A stretch of 64,000 nucleotides of DNA from CAVSRC01 sp963750065 (GTDB lineage: Bacteria > Pseudomonadota > Alphaproteobacteria > Rhizobiales > Kaistiaceae). This document shows positions 18,316-26,626 of this stretch, piece after piece. The notes beneath the pieces were generated by a model. That model did no database searches. It saw only the letters and a program-made list of their open reading frames with translations, and was not told the DNA's origin. Within the stretch, counting starts at the first letter, position 1; each line of letters starts with the position of its first letter. A program made the position numbers and the translations under genes. Location of the stretch: the NCBI GenBank assembly GCA_963750065.1, contig CAVVPK010000008.1, positions 1 to 64,000 on the forward strand, read 5' to 3'.

Positions 18316-19266
18316 ATGGCATCCTACGTCGCAACGCGGGCAGCCTCCCTTGTCGCGACGCTGGTCGCGGCCAGCATCGTCATCTTCCTGGTCATGGAGG
18401 TGCTGCCGGGCGACCCGGCATCGTTCATGCTGGGGTTGAACGCCGACCCCGCCACGGTCGCGGCGCTGCGCCATCAGCTCGGCCTCGATCTGCCTCTGTT
18501 GCAACGCTACGCCCTCTGGATCGGCGGCCTTGTCCACGGCGATTTCGGCATCAGCTACACCTACCGGGTGCCGGTGGCGGAGCTGATCAGCCAGCGCCTG
18601 TGGGTCAGCCTGCCGCTGGCACTGATGGCGCTGGCGCTGGCTGTGGTCATCGCCTTTCCGGTCGGCATGATCGCGGCGACACGGCGCAACCGGCCGGCCG
18701 ACCTCATCATCATGGGGGCAACCCAGCTCGGCATCGCGGTGCCCAATTTCTGGTTCGCCATGCTGCTGGTGCTGGCCTTCTCGCTCGGCCTGCATTGGTT
18801 TTCGGCCGGCGGCTTTCCGGGCTGGAACGCTGGCCTGCTTGTCGGCCTCAAGGCGCTCACCCTGCCGGCGATCGCACTCGCCCTGCCACAGGCGTCGATC
18901 CTGGCGCGGGTCATGCGCTCGGCGCTGCTCGACACGCTGCATGAGGACTTCATGCGCACTGCCCGCGCCAAGGGCCTCACCGAGCCCCAAGCGGTGCGCC
19001 GCCATGCGCTGCGCAATGCACTCATCCCGGTGATGACCATCATCGGCCTGCAGTTCTCGTTTCTGCTTGCCGGCGCGATCATCATCGAGAACGTTTTCTA
19101 CCTGCCCGGCCTCGGGCGCCTCGTCTTCCAGGCCATCGGCCAGCGCGACCTGATCGTGGTGAAGAGCGTCGTGCTGCTGCTCGTCGCCGCGGTGGTCGTC
19201 GTCACCTTCGCCGTCGATCTCGCCTATGCGGCCATCGACCCGCGGCTGAGGAGGCATCGGTCATGA
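18316..19266 (+). CDS. ABC transporter permease, DppB/OppB-like
   Basis: A 316-residue inner-membrane permease with about six helices. The N terminus (MASYVATRAASLVATLVAASIVIFLVMEVLPGDPA) and a short periplasmic loop with GLDLPLLQRYALWI and GDFGISYTYRVPV are typical of DppB. The cytoplasmic EAA-like loop is DTLHEDFMRTARAKGLTEPQAVRRHALRNALIP. It ends with the LPGLGRLVFQAIGQRD family block. The stop overlaps the next permease start. Confidence 0.9.
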   Translation: MASYVATRAASLVATLVAASIVIFLVMEVLPGDPASFMLGLNADPATVAALRHQLGLDLPLLQRYALWIGGLVHGDFGISYTYRVPVAELISQRLWVSLPLALMALALAVVIAFPVGMIAATRRNRPADLIIMGATQLGIAVPNFWFAMLLVLAFSLGLHWFSAGGFPGWNAGLLVGLKALTLPAIALALPQASILARVMRSALLDTLHEDFMRTARAKGLTEPQAVRRHALRNALIPVMTIIGLQFSFLLAGAIIIENVFYLPGLGRLVFQAIGQRDLIVVKSVVLLLVAAVVVVTFAVDLAYAAIDPRLRRHRS

Positions 19267-20126
19267 GCGCAGCACAGCCGGACACAACGCCGGCGCGGCC
19301 CGCAGAGGGGCGGCGGTTGCATGGCAGCATGGCGGTCGGCGGCGCCATCACCCTTGTCATGGTCGCCGTGGCACTCGTCTCGCTCGTATGGACACCCTAC
19401 GACCCAGCGGCCATCTCGATTCCCGACCGGCTGCAGGCGCCCTCGGCGCTGCATTGGCTGGGGACCGACCATTTTGGCCGCGACGAGCTGTCGATGCTGA
19501 TGCAGGGGGCGCGCAACTCGATGGCGGTGGCGCTGATCGCCGTCGGCGTCGGCATCGGGCTCGGTGTGCCGCTCGGTCTCATGGCGGCGGCGCGGCGCGG
19601 GCTGCTCGATGAAACGGTGATGCGGGTCAACGATCTGGTTTTCGCCTTTCCCGCCCTGCTGCTCGCCATCATGATCACCGCGCTGCTGGGACCCGGCGCG
19701 GTCAACGCGATTCTGGCCATCGGCATTTTCAACGTGCCGGTCTTCGCGCGGCTGACGCGCGGGGCGGCGCTGTCGCTGTGGACACGCGACTACGTTCTGG
19801 CCGCCCGCGTCGCCGGCAAGGGGCGCTGGCTGATCTCGATCGAGCACATCCTGCCTAACCTGACGAGCACGCTGGTAGTGCAGGCGACCATCCAGTTCTC
19901 GCTCGGCATCCTGGCCGAGGCCGCGCTCTCCTATGTCGGGCTGGGCACGCAGCCGCCGGCGACGAGCTGGGGCCGGATGCTCGCCGACGCGCAGACCATG
20001 ATCGCGCTGGCGCCACGTCTGGCGATCCTCCCGGGGCTGGCCATCGTCGTTGCGGTGCTTGGCCTCAACCTTCTCGGCGACGGCCTGCGCGACGTACTCG
20101 ATCCGAGATGGCGGCGGCACCGATGA
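19263..20126 (+). CDS. ABC transporter permease, DppC/OppC-like
   Basis: A 287-residue second permease. DppC features are an N-terminal helix, WLGTDHFGRDELSMLMQGARNSM, DLVFAFPALLLAIMITALLGPG, the EAA loop YVLAARVAGKGRWLISIEHILPNL and the final LSYVGLGTQPPATSWGRML. It overlaps its neighbours by 4 bp on each side (ATGA), so the four transporter genes are made together. Confidence 0.9.
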   Translation: MSAAQPDTTPARPAEGRRLHGSMAVGGAITLVMVAVALVSLVWTPYDPAAISIPDRLQAPSALHWLGTDHFGRDELSMLMQGARNSMAVALIAVGVGIGLGVPLGLMAAARRGLLDETVMRVNDLVFAFPALLLAIMITALLGPGAVNAILAIGIFNVPVFARLTRGAALSLWTRDYVLAARVAGKGRWLISIEHILPNLTSTLVVQATIQFSLGILAEAALSYVGLGTQPPATSWGRMLADAQTMIALAPRLAILPGLAIVVAVLGLNLLGDGLRDVLDPRWRRHR

Positions 20127-21757
20127 CCCTGCTGTCGGTCGATAATCTCACCGTCTCCATCGGCACGACGCCGATCCTCAACGGCGTGTCGCTCGCCCTT
20201 GCTCGTGGTGAGGTGCTTGGAATCGTCGGCGAATCGGGCTCGGGCAAAACGATGACGGCGCTCTCGGTCATGCGCCTGCTGCCGCACCGCGCGGTTTCCC
20301 GCGGGCGCGTGACGCTCGATGGCCAGGACCTGATGGCGCTCGACGAGGGAGCTATGTGCGGCCATCGCGGGCGCACGCTGGGCATGGTTTTCCAGGAGCC
20401 GATGAGCGCGCTCAACCCGGTGAAGACCATCGGCGCGCAGGTGGCCGAGACGGTGCGCGTGCATGCCCGTGCCTCGCAGGCGGAAGCGGCAGATATGGCA
20501 CGCGAGGCGCTCGACCGCGTCGGCCTGCCGGTGTCGCGCTTTCCCCTCGACACTTACCCGCACGAGCTCTCCGGCGGTCAGCGTCAGCGCGTGGTCATCG
20601 CCATGGCCACCGTGATGAAGCCGAAGCTCTTGATCGCCGACGAGCCGACCACTGCCGTCGATGTCACCACCCAGGCCCGCATCCTCGATCTTTTGCGCCG
20701 GCTGGTGGCCGAGGACGATGTCGGCCTGATCCTCATCAGCCACGATCTCGCCGTGGTCGCCGACATGGCAGACCGCATCGTCATCATGAAGGACGGCGCG
20801 GTGGTGGAAGAGGGCGAGACGGTCGGCCTCTTCCGCAGCCTGAAGAATTCCTATTCGCGCATGCTGTTTTCCGCCTCGACCTATCGCTCAGAGCGGACGC
20901 GGCGGCTCGCCCCGGACGAGGGACACCACGCGCCGATCCTCGATGTCAGCGGGGTCGTTCAAGAGTATCGCCTGCCGCGGCGGACGCTCTTCGAACGGCC
21001 GCGCCATCTCAGGGCCGTTGACGATGTCGGCTTCACCATCAGGCGCGGCGAAAACCTCGGCCTGGTCGGCGAATCGGGCAGCGGCAAGTCGACGTTGGCG
21101 CGCGTGATCCTGGCGTTGCTGAAACCGCTCGCCGGCGCTGTCGCCGTCGACGGCAGCGATTTTCTCGGCAGCCGGGGGTCGGTGCGGCGCGACCTGCGCC
21201 GCCACGTGCAGGCGGTCTTCCAGGACCCCTATGGCAGCCTCGATCCGCGCCATCGCGTGGCGCGGCTGATCGCCGAGCCGTTTCATCTCGACCGCTCACG
21301 GCCGTCGGCGGCGGAGCGGCGCCGTCGGGTGGACGAAGCGCTCACGGCCGTCGGCTTGACGCCAGCCGATGGCGACAAATTTCCGCATGAGTTTTCCGGC
21401 GGCCAGCGCCAGCGCCTGGCCATCGCCCGGGCGCTGATCACGCGACCCTCGCTGATCGTTCTGGACGAGGCAGTGTCGGCGCTCGACGTGTCGATCCGCG
21501 CCCAGATCCTCGACCTGCTGGCCGATCTCAGTGACCACTTCGCTGTCTCCTATCTGTTCATCTCGCACGACCTGACGGTGGTGCGCGCTATTACCGACCG
21601 GGTTCTCATCATGCGCGAGGGCAGGATCGTCGAACAGGGCGAGACGGAGCGTGTCTTCGCCAATCCGCGCCATCCCTATACGGCCGAACTGATCGCGGCG
21701 ACGCCGGACCTCGAGCGGGCGCTCGCGGCCCGCCAGGACCGGAGTGCCGCGCGATGA
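20123..21757 (+). CDS. ABC transporter ATP-binding protein, fused DppD-DppF type
   Basis: A 544-residue protein with two complete nucleotide-binding domains. The first (about 1-260) has Walker A GESGSGKT, signature LSGGQRQRV and Walker B LLIADEPTTAVDV. The second (about 270-540) has GESGSGKST, FSGGQRQRL and LIVLDEAVSALDV. Each ends with the oligopeptide-transporter type C-terminal extension (NSYSRMLFSAS and HPYTAELIAATPD). One polypeptide thus supplies both ATPases. The ATG at 20123, in the ATGA overlap, is preferred over an in-frame ATG at 20108. The second Walker B has Asp-Glu-Ala-Val rather than the commoner Asp-Glu-Pro/Ala-Thr/Val; the catalytic Glu is kept. Confidence 0.92.
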   Translation: MTLLSVDNLTVSIGTTPILNGVSLALARGEVLGIVGESGSGKTMTALSVMRLLPHRAVSRGRVTLDGQDLMALDEGAMCGHRGRTLGMVFQEPMSALNPVKTIGAQVAETVRVHARASQAEAADMAREALDRVGLPVSRFPLDTYPHELSGGQRQRVVIAMATVMKPKLLIADEPTTAVDVTTQARILDLLRRLVAEDDVGLILISHDLAVVADMADRIVIMKDGAVVEEGETVGLFRSLKNSYSRMLFSASTYRSERTRRLAPDEGHHAPILDVSGVVQEYRLPRRTLFERPRHLRAVDDVGFTIRRGENLGLVGESGSGKSTLARVILALLKPLAGAVAVDGSDFLGSRGSVRRDLRRHVQAVFQDPYGSLDPRHRVARLIAEPFHLDRSRPSAAERRRRVDEALTAVGLTPADGDKFPHEFSGGQRQRLAIARALITRPSLIVLDEAVSALDVSIRAQILDLLADLSDHFAVSYLFISHDLTVVRAITDRVLIMREGRIVEQGETERVFANPRHPYTAELIAATPDLERALAARQDRSAAR

Positions 21758-21784
21758 GGTGCAAGCAACGGAAAGGGGTCAGTG

Positions 21785-22531
21785 ATGCGTCTTGACGGGA
21801 AGACCGCCATCGTCACCGGCGGGGCGTCGGGCTTTGGCGCCGGCATCGTGAAAAAGTTCGTCGCCGAGGGCGCGCGTGTGCTCATTGCCGATCTGAACGG
21901 TGAGGCGGCACGGGCGTTTGCCGCAGAGCTCGGGCCGACGACCTTTGCCCTGAGCGCCGATGTCTCCGACGATGCCTCGGTTGCGGCCATGGTCGCCGGT
22001 GCGATCGAGCGGCTCGGCCGCATCGACATCCTGGTCAACAATGCCGGCATTGGCCATACGCCGCAGCCGCTCGAGGGACTGGCGGAGGAGGAATTCGACC
22101 GGCTGTTCGCGGTCAATGCGAAATCGGTCTATCTCACCGCCCGCCATGCGGTGCCGCTGATGAAGGCGGCCGGCGGCGGCGCCATCCTCAACATCGCCTC
22201 GACCGCCGGGGTCAGTCCGCGGCCGCGGCTCACCTGGTACAACGCCACCAAGGGCTGGATGATCACGGCAACGCAGTCGATGGCGGTCGAGCTGGCGCCG
22301 GCCGGGATCCGGGTCAATGCCATCAATCCGGTCGCCGGCGAGACGCCGCTCTTGAAGACATTCATGGGCGAGGACACGCCGGAGATGCGGGCGAAGTTCC
22401 TGGCGACGATCCCCATCGGCCGCTTCTCGACACCGGAGGATATCGGCAATGCCGCCTGTTACTTGTGCTCGGACGAAGCCAGCATGGTGACGGGCGTCGC
22501 GCTGCTGGTCGATGGCGGCCGCTGCGTCTGA
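21785..22531 (+). CDS. Short-chain dehydrogenase/reductase (SDR)
   Basis: A 248-residue classical SDR. The cofactor motif TGGASGFGAG is near the N terminus, NNAG lies at about 82, and the catalytic triad is Ser139, Tyr152, Lys156 (YNATK). The ending is VTGVALLVDGG, as in 3-oxoacyl-ACP reductase or glucose-dehydrogenase-like members. Ala-Asp (ADLNG) follows the second strand, which favours NAD(H). It starts 28 bp after the ABC ATPase with an AAAGGGG ribosome-binding site, so it is probably the last gene of the deacylase-importer operon and oxidises a released hydroxyl compound. That role is inference. Confidence 0.85.
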   Translation: MRLDGKTAIVTGGASGFGAGIVKKFVAEGARVLIADLNGEAARAFAAELGPTTFALSADVSDDASVAAMVAGAIERLGRIDILVNNAGIGHTPQPLEGLAEEEFDRLFAVNAKSVYLTARHAVPLMKAAGGGAILNIASTAGVSPRPRLTWYNATKGWMITATQSMAVELAPAGIRVNAINPVAGETPLLKTFMGEDTPEMRAKFLATIPIGRFSTPEDIGNAACYLCSDEASMVTGVALLVDGGRCV

Positions 22532-22544
22532 TCGATGCCGTGCC

Positions 22545-22766
22545 TCAGAGGCCGGCCGCCTTGCGCAAGGCGGCGTTGATGCGCTCCTGCCAGCCGGGGC
22601 CGGCCTCCTGGAAATGATCGAGCACGTCGCGGTCGAGGCGGAGCGTCACCTGTTCCTTGGCTCCGGGAAGCGCCGAGGGCTTGGCCGCCGGTTCCGGCAA
22701 GGGCGGCGCCTTGGCGCGGAACACGGCCTCGGCCGCCTCACGGGGGTCGCTCGGGCGTCTGGCCAT
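22545..22766 (-). CDS. BrnA-like antitoxin-family protein, without a BrnT partner
   Basis: A 73-residue basic protein. The C-terminal half (KEQVTLRLDRDVLDHFQEAGPGWQERINAALRKAAG) is the BrnA ribbon-helix-helix pattern. BrnA normally represses a brnTA operon and neutralises the BrnT RNase. No BrnT-like ORF (HPxKA-type N terminus) is found on either side. The gene upstream on the same strand codes for an unrelated acidic protein. It may be an orphan regulator or the remnant of a lost toxin-antitoxin pair. It converges with the SDR gene. Confidence 0.7.
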   Translation of the reverse strand: MARRPSDPREAAEAVFRAKAPPLPEPAAKPSALPGAKEQVTLRLDRDVLDHFQEAGPGWQERINAALRKAAGL

Positions 22767-22780
22767 GGCTGGAAAGCCTC

Positions 22781-22981
22781 TCAGTGCGCGGTGTTGAAGG
22801 CGCGCTCGAGCATGCGCCGGCAGGCCTCGGCCTGCTCGCGCACGCCGTCCTCGCCGAGCGCCCGGGCGATGTCGCGCAGGTCGCGGATGGCCACGTCGAC
22901 GGCGGTGATGAGGTCGATGTCGAGCCCCTCGTCATCGTCCGGGTCGGCGGGCCGTAAAGGAAACTGGATGATCTCTGCCAT
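22781..22981 (-). CDS. Small acidic protein of unknown function
   Basis: 66 residues, strongly acidic (PADPDDDEGLDIDL), then a helical stretch VDVAIRDLRDIARALGEDGVREQAEACRRMLERAF. No signal peptide or membrane segment. It ends 14 bp before the BrnA-like gene on the same strand and is likely co-transcribed with it. It has no BrnT features. I do not recognise the family. Confidence 0.6.
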   Translation of the reverse strand: MAEIIQFPLRPADPDDDEGLDIDLITAVDVAIRDLRDIARALGEDGVREQAEACRRMLERAFNTAH

Positions 22982-23054
22982 TTACGCATGTCCTGCCGGC
23001 GAATCACTCGTGTGCCGGTGTGACCATTCCGACAGCGAAAGGTTGCCCAGAAGT

Positions 23055-23609
23055 TTACCGGGCGGAAAGCATGTCGGCGCGCTCACGGGCGGCTGGCAGG
23101 GCGGCGAGCGCCGCCGCGATGACCTCAGCAAGCGGCGGCTCGATCGACACGCGTACCACCAATTCGTCGGGCCCCGGCGGCTCCAGGGTGGCAAACTGGC
23201 TGTCGAGCAGGCTGGTGGGCATGAAATGGTGCTTGCGGTGCGCCATGCGGGCTCCGATCGTCTCTTTCGAGCCGTCGAGCCAGACAAAGATCACCGGCCG
23301 GCCGGCGGCGGCGATCAGGCGCTCGCGATAGCTGCGCCGGAGCGCCGAACAGGCGACGATCAGGCGGCCGTCGGACGCGGCCAAAGCCATGCCGATGGCG
23401 TCGAGCCACGGCCAGCGGTCGGCATCGGTCAGCGGAATGCCGGCCGACATCTTGTCGATATTGGCCTTGGGGTGGAACTCGTCGGCGTCGCGGAACGGCA
23501 TGCCGAGGCTCTCTGCCAGCGCCTTGCCGACGGATGTCTTGCCGCTTCCGGCCACCCCCATGACGATGATCGGGACGGCGTCTGTGTTTTCCTGTCGTGC
23601 GTCGGACAT
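23055..23609 (-). CDS. gntK: Gluconokinase
   Basis: A 184-residue P-loop kinase that phosphorylates gluconate to 6-phosphogluconate. Walker A is GVAGSGKTSVG (about 18-28). Further GntK motifs are DADEFHPKANIDKMSAGIPLTDADRWPWL, ACSALRRSYRERL, VWLDGS and HHFMPTSLLDSQFATLE. The start at 23609 gives a short N-terminal extension before the P-loop. It lies divergent to the VOC gene across 86 bp, and no gluconate transporter or Entner-Doudoroff gene is adjacent. Confidence 0.93.
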   Translation of the reverse strand: MSDARQENTDAVPIIVMGVAGSGKTSVGKALAESLGMPFRDADEFHPKANIDKMSAGIPLTDADRWPWLDAIGMALAASDGRLIVACSALRRSYRERLIAAAGRPVIFVWLDGSKETIGARMAHRKHHFMPTSLLDSQFATLEPPGPDELVVRVSIEPPLAEVIAAALAALPAARERADMLSAR

Positions 23610-23695
23610 CAGTCCCTGACTCGCCTGAAGGTTTGTCGATCCGCGTGCGTCACGCGCTATATGTAGGCCATTTCCCGGAAGGGGGGAGTTCGTTC

Positions 23696-24277
23696 ATGCA
23701 GAAACTGCAATCCCAAGCCGTTCACCACATCACCCTGGTGGGGGCCGACCGGCAGACCTCGATCGACTTCTGGGAAGGCGTGCTCGGCATGCCTTTCGTC
23801 TTCGAACAGCCCAACCTCGACGCGCCCGAGGAGAGCCACCTCTATTTCGATCCCGGCGACGGGCGGCTTATCACCGTCTTCACCAAGGAGAGCCGCAAGC
23901 CGGACGCGAAGCCGACGGCGCGCGACGTCGGCGCCGTGCATCACATCGCCTTTTCGGTGTCGCGGGCGACCTTCGTGCAGGCGGTGCAGCGGCTCGACGA
24001 GCGCGGCATCGAGCACAGCGGGGTGAAGGACCGCGGCTTCATGGATTCGATCTATTTCCGCGATCCGCTCGGCCTGCTGATCGAGCTGGCCTCCTATCGC
24101 TTCTTCCCGCCGGAGGGCATCTCCTGGGGCGAGGTGATGCTGGAGGCGCACAAGCTGAGGGTCGCGCGCGGCGACTACAACATTGCCGAAGTGCACCTGG
24201 CCGACGCGATCGAGAACCTGACACGGCGAACGCGTGGCAGCCTGTCGGAGGACCGCTCGCCGAAGAACCCGTACTGA
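23696..24277 (+). CDS. VOC-family (glyoxalase/extradiol-dioxygenase fold) protein
   Basis: 193 residues with two betaalpha-beta modules. Likely metal ligands are His in AVHHITLVGADR, Glu in HLYFDPGDG-like context, His in AVHHIAFSV and Glu in PLGLLIELAS. The layout resembles a ring-cleaving dioxygenase domain followed by a short C-terminal extension unlike lactoylglutathione lyase. A GGAAGGGGGG ribosome-binding site precedes the ATG at 23696. The substrate is unknown. It converges with the M48 peptidase gene 11 bp away. Confidence 0.75.
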   Translation: MQKLQSQAVHHITLVGADRQTSIDFWEGVLGMPFVFEQPNLDAPEESHLYFDPGDGRLITVFTKESRKPDAKPTARDVGAVHHIAFSVSRATFVQAVQRLDERGIEHSGVKDRGFMDSIYFRDPLGLLIELASYRFFPPEGISWGEVMLEAHKLRVARGDYNIAEVHLADAIENLTRRTRGSLSEDRSPKNPY

Positions 24278-24287
24278 GCGAGGGTCG

Positions 24288-25447
24288 TCAGGAGTGCGGC
24301 GCGCCCCACGGGCCGGGCGGGCCGGGCGGCGGCACGTCGCCCCAGGGATGGGCGCCGGCATCGGCGGCCGGGGGGATCTCGGCAGACTGCCGGAGGCTCC
24401 GGCGCGGCCTCGACGATGGGGCCGGGATCGCGTCCGCCGGCGAATTTCACCAGATTGGCGATGCGCGCCTCGATCGGCGGATGGGTGGCGAAGAGCCCGC
24501 CGAGGCCGGACTGGCGCGGATGATCGAGAAACATTTCCTGCACCTGCGCCGGGTGCGTGGATCTCCGAGTGCCCGGCGATCTTGCGCAGCGCCGAGATCA
24601 TGGCGTCGGGGTCCTTGGTGAGTTCCACCGAGCCGGCATCGGCGAGGAACTCGCGCTTGCGCGACAGGGCGAAAGAGAGCGCGATGGCAAGCAGGCGGGC
24701 GATGATGAAGATGGCAACGGCAATGAGGATGAGGACGATGGCGCCTCCGCCTCCGCCCCCGCTTCCACTGCTGCGACCGCGGCTGCGCGACGAGCCGCCG
24801 CCCCATCCGCCGCCGCCCCAATTCCCACCGCCCGAAGTTGACCAGAGGAGCGCACGCGGGGCGCGGATGAGGAGATCGCCGACGAGCGAGATGACGCCGA
24901 CGAAGACGGCGGAGACGACCAGCAGCTGGACGTCGCGGTTCTCGATATGGGTGAGCTCGTGGCCGAGGACCGCTTCCAGCTCGGCGTCGGTCAACGCGTC
25001 CATCAGCCCGCGGGTGACGGTGATCGAATACTGGCCCTTGCGCACACCGCTGGCAAAGGCGTTGCGGGCGTCGGTCTCGATGATCCTCAGGCGCGGCGTG
25101 GCAATGCCGCGGCTGATGCAGAGATTCTCAAGCAGATTATAGAGGCGCGGCTCGGCCTTGCGGTCGACGGCCCGCGCGCCGGTGACCAGATCGATGATGC
25201 CCTGATTGGCGAACCAGGCGATGACGAACCACACGATGGCGCCACCGAAGGCGATTGGGATGAGCGACGGCAGGATATGGAAAGCGTCCTGAATGCCCTG
25301 GCCGACGCTGGGCTCGTTCATCGCCGCGATAATGAGGGCAAAGCCGAAGCAGATGAGGAGCAGCAGGAAGGGGAAGCCGGCGAGGAGGACGAGCGACTTC
25401 AGCCGGTTGTTCCAGATATAGGTCCTGAGGCCGTAGGCGCCGAGCAC
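24288..25447 (-). pseudogene. M48-family membrane metallopeptidase with two frameshifts
   Basis: The N-terminal ~285 residues are intact: helices at about 15-40 and 60-85, then the zinc motif HELTH with ENRD after it, a Gly/Ser-rich loop (GGGNWGGGGWGGG) and the second metal-ligand region FALSRKREFLADAGSVELT. Around 24546-24550 one surplus base shifts the frame; QVQEMFLDHPRQSGLGGLFATHPPIEARI continues in the next frame. A second surplus base near 24389-24394 precedes the usual ending PWGDVPPPGPPGPWG, stop at 24288. Both lesions are +1. With both corrected the protein is about 385 residues, a normal size for this LemA-associated peptidase. The start is GTG at 25447 with AGGTGAG upstream. Confidence 0.8.
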
Positions 25448-25570
25448 GGCAAGTACTCACCTGGGGTTATGGGCTGGCCGCATCGAAGGGGGAAGGCGCT
25501 GGATTTCGGTCACGCGCCGGGCTTTCTGCTTCGTGCTGCCCCCACTCGGCTCGGCCTTCGGCCTCGCCAC

Positions 25571-25690
25571 CCTCCCCGCGCTTCGCGGGGGAGGGAGGGA
25601 GCATGTGGCGCGCACAATGCCCAACCTCCCCCTTGCGGGGAGGTCGAAGGTCGCCGAGCAGAGCGACGGCGACCTTCGGGTGGGGGTGAA
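25571..25690. repeat. Three palindromic repeat units between lemA and the M48 gene
   Basis: Three hairpins lie in the 282-bp gap 25448-25729: CCTCCCCGCG paired with CGCGGGG(G)AGG (25571-25594), ACCTCCCC with GGGGAGGT (25624-25644), and perfect 11-bp arms CGAAGGTCGCC and GGCGACCTTCG (25645-25655, 25668-25678). The CTCCCC/GGGGAG core is shared with units inside the imu genes at 28.9-34.3 kb, so this is one dispersed REP-like family. No gene is seen in the gap. Confidence 0.75.
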
Positions 25691-25729
25691 TCTTAGCCCC
25701 ATCTTGGCCAGCGTGGACAACTCCCATCC

Positions 25730-26290
25730 CTAGAACTTCACCTGCGGCGCGGCCTCGACCGCGGCGCGCTCGGCCTCGTCGACCTCGAAGAAGGGGCGCT
25801 GGGTGAAGCCCATGGGGCCGGCGACAAGGACCATCGGGAAGGACTGGATGGCGGTGTTGAACTCCTGCACGGCGTTGTTGAAGAAGCGCCGGGCCGCCGC
25901 GATCTTGTTCTCGAGGTCGGAGAGGTCCGACTGGAGCTGCAGGAAGTTCTGGTTGGCCTTGAGGTCGGGATAGGCCTCGGCGACGGCGAAGAGCTGGCGC
26001 AGCGCACCGGTCAGCATGTTCTCGGCCTTGGCCTGGGCCTCGGGACTCGATGCAGCGACGGCGGCATTGCGCGCCTGGGTGACCGCCTCGAAGGTGCCGC
26101 GCTCGTGGGCGGCGTAGCCCTTCACCGTCTCGACCAGGTTGGGCACCAGATCGTGGCGCTGCTTGAGCTGGACGGAGATGTCGGACCAGGCCTGGTTGAC
26201 GACCTGCCGCAAGGCGACCATGCGGTTGTAGAGCATGATCGCGTAGATCGCGATCACGACGACGATGGCGAGGATGATCCAGCCGGTCAT
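25730..26290 (-). CDS. LemA family protein
   Basis: 186 residues. One N-terminal transmembrane helix (about 4-22), then the helical LemA domain with YNRMVALRQVVNQAWSDISVQLKQRHDLVPNLVETVKGYA, YPDLKANQNFLQLQSDLSDLENKIAAARRFFNNAVQEFN and a final PFFEVDEAE and PQVKF. A GGAGGT ribosome-binding site precedes the ATG. LemA proteins are membrane-anchored coiled bundles of unclear function that often pair with M48 peptidases; the peptidase gene follows downstream on the same strand. This copy uses a true transmembrane anchor, whereas the second LemA (35080) is a lipoprotein. Confidence 0.88.
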   Translation of the reverse strand: MTGWIILAIVVVIAIYAIMLYNRMVALRQVVNQAWSDISVQLKQRHDLVPNLVETVKGYAAHERGTFEAVTQARNAAVAASSPEAQAKAENMLTGALRQLFAVAEAYPDLKANQNFLQLQSDLSDLENKIAAARRFFNNAVQEFNTAIQSFPMVLVAGPMGFTQRPFFEVDEAERAAVEAAPQVKF

Positions 26291-26323
26291 GGTGACCTCC
26301 GTGGTCGGTGTGGGAGCGGTAAT

Positions 26324-26626
26324 CTAGCGCGCGGCGGCGGGATGGGCCACACGGCGCCTGTGGCCCCGGTCACTGGCGGCGGGGGTGGGCGTGTTCTTCG
26401 CCAACTGCTCCTGAAATATGGGCGTGACGATGGCGTTGATCTCCTGGCGCATGACCTGATGGCAGAGCACCTGACGCGTCGCGCAGCGGTGGGCACGCCG
26501 GCAGGCGCGGAAGGGACAATATTCGTGCAGGTTGAGTTCTGTGCAGATCTGCCGATAGATGGCGGCCTGCTCCCGCGTCATCGGTCTGAGATCGACCTCT
26601 TCGCCCCTGATCGTGACCATCGGCAT
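26324..26626 (-). CDS. Small Cys-rich hypothetical protein
   Basis: 100 residues. The middle holds five cysteines in CTELNLHEYCPFRACRRAHRCATRQVLCHQ, with basic residues between, suggesting a metal- or nucleic-acid-binding knuckle. A hydrophobic-helical stretch (NAIVTPIFQEQLA) and a short basic tail follow. The start at 26626 is chosen because the motif MVTIRGEEVDLRPMTREQAAIYRQI begins there; the frame is open further upstream but that part is low-complexity. I recall similar short hypothetical proteins in Hyphomicrobiales but cannot name a function. Confidence 0.5.
   Translation of the reverse strand: MPMVTIRGEEVDLRPMTREQAAIYRQICTELNLHEYCPFRACRRAHRCATRQVLCHQVMRQEINAIVTPIFQEQLAKNTPTPAASDRGHRRRVAHPAAAR

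Noticed and set aside
22545..22981. Complete BrnT-BrnA toxin-antitoxin pair
   Set aside because: The neighbour lacks BrnT features; only the BrnA-like half is supported.
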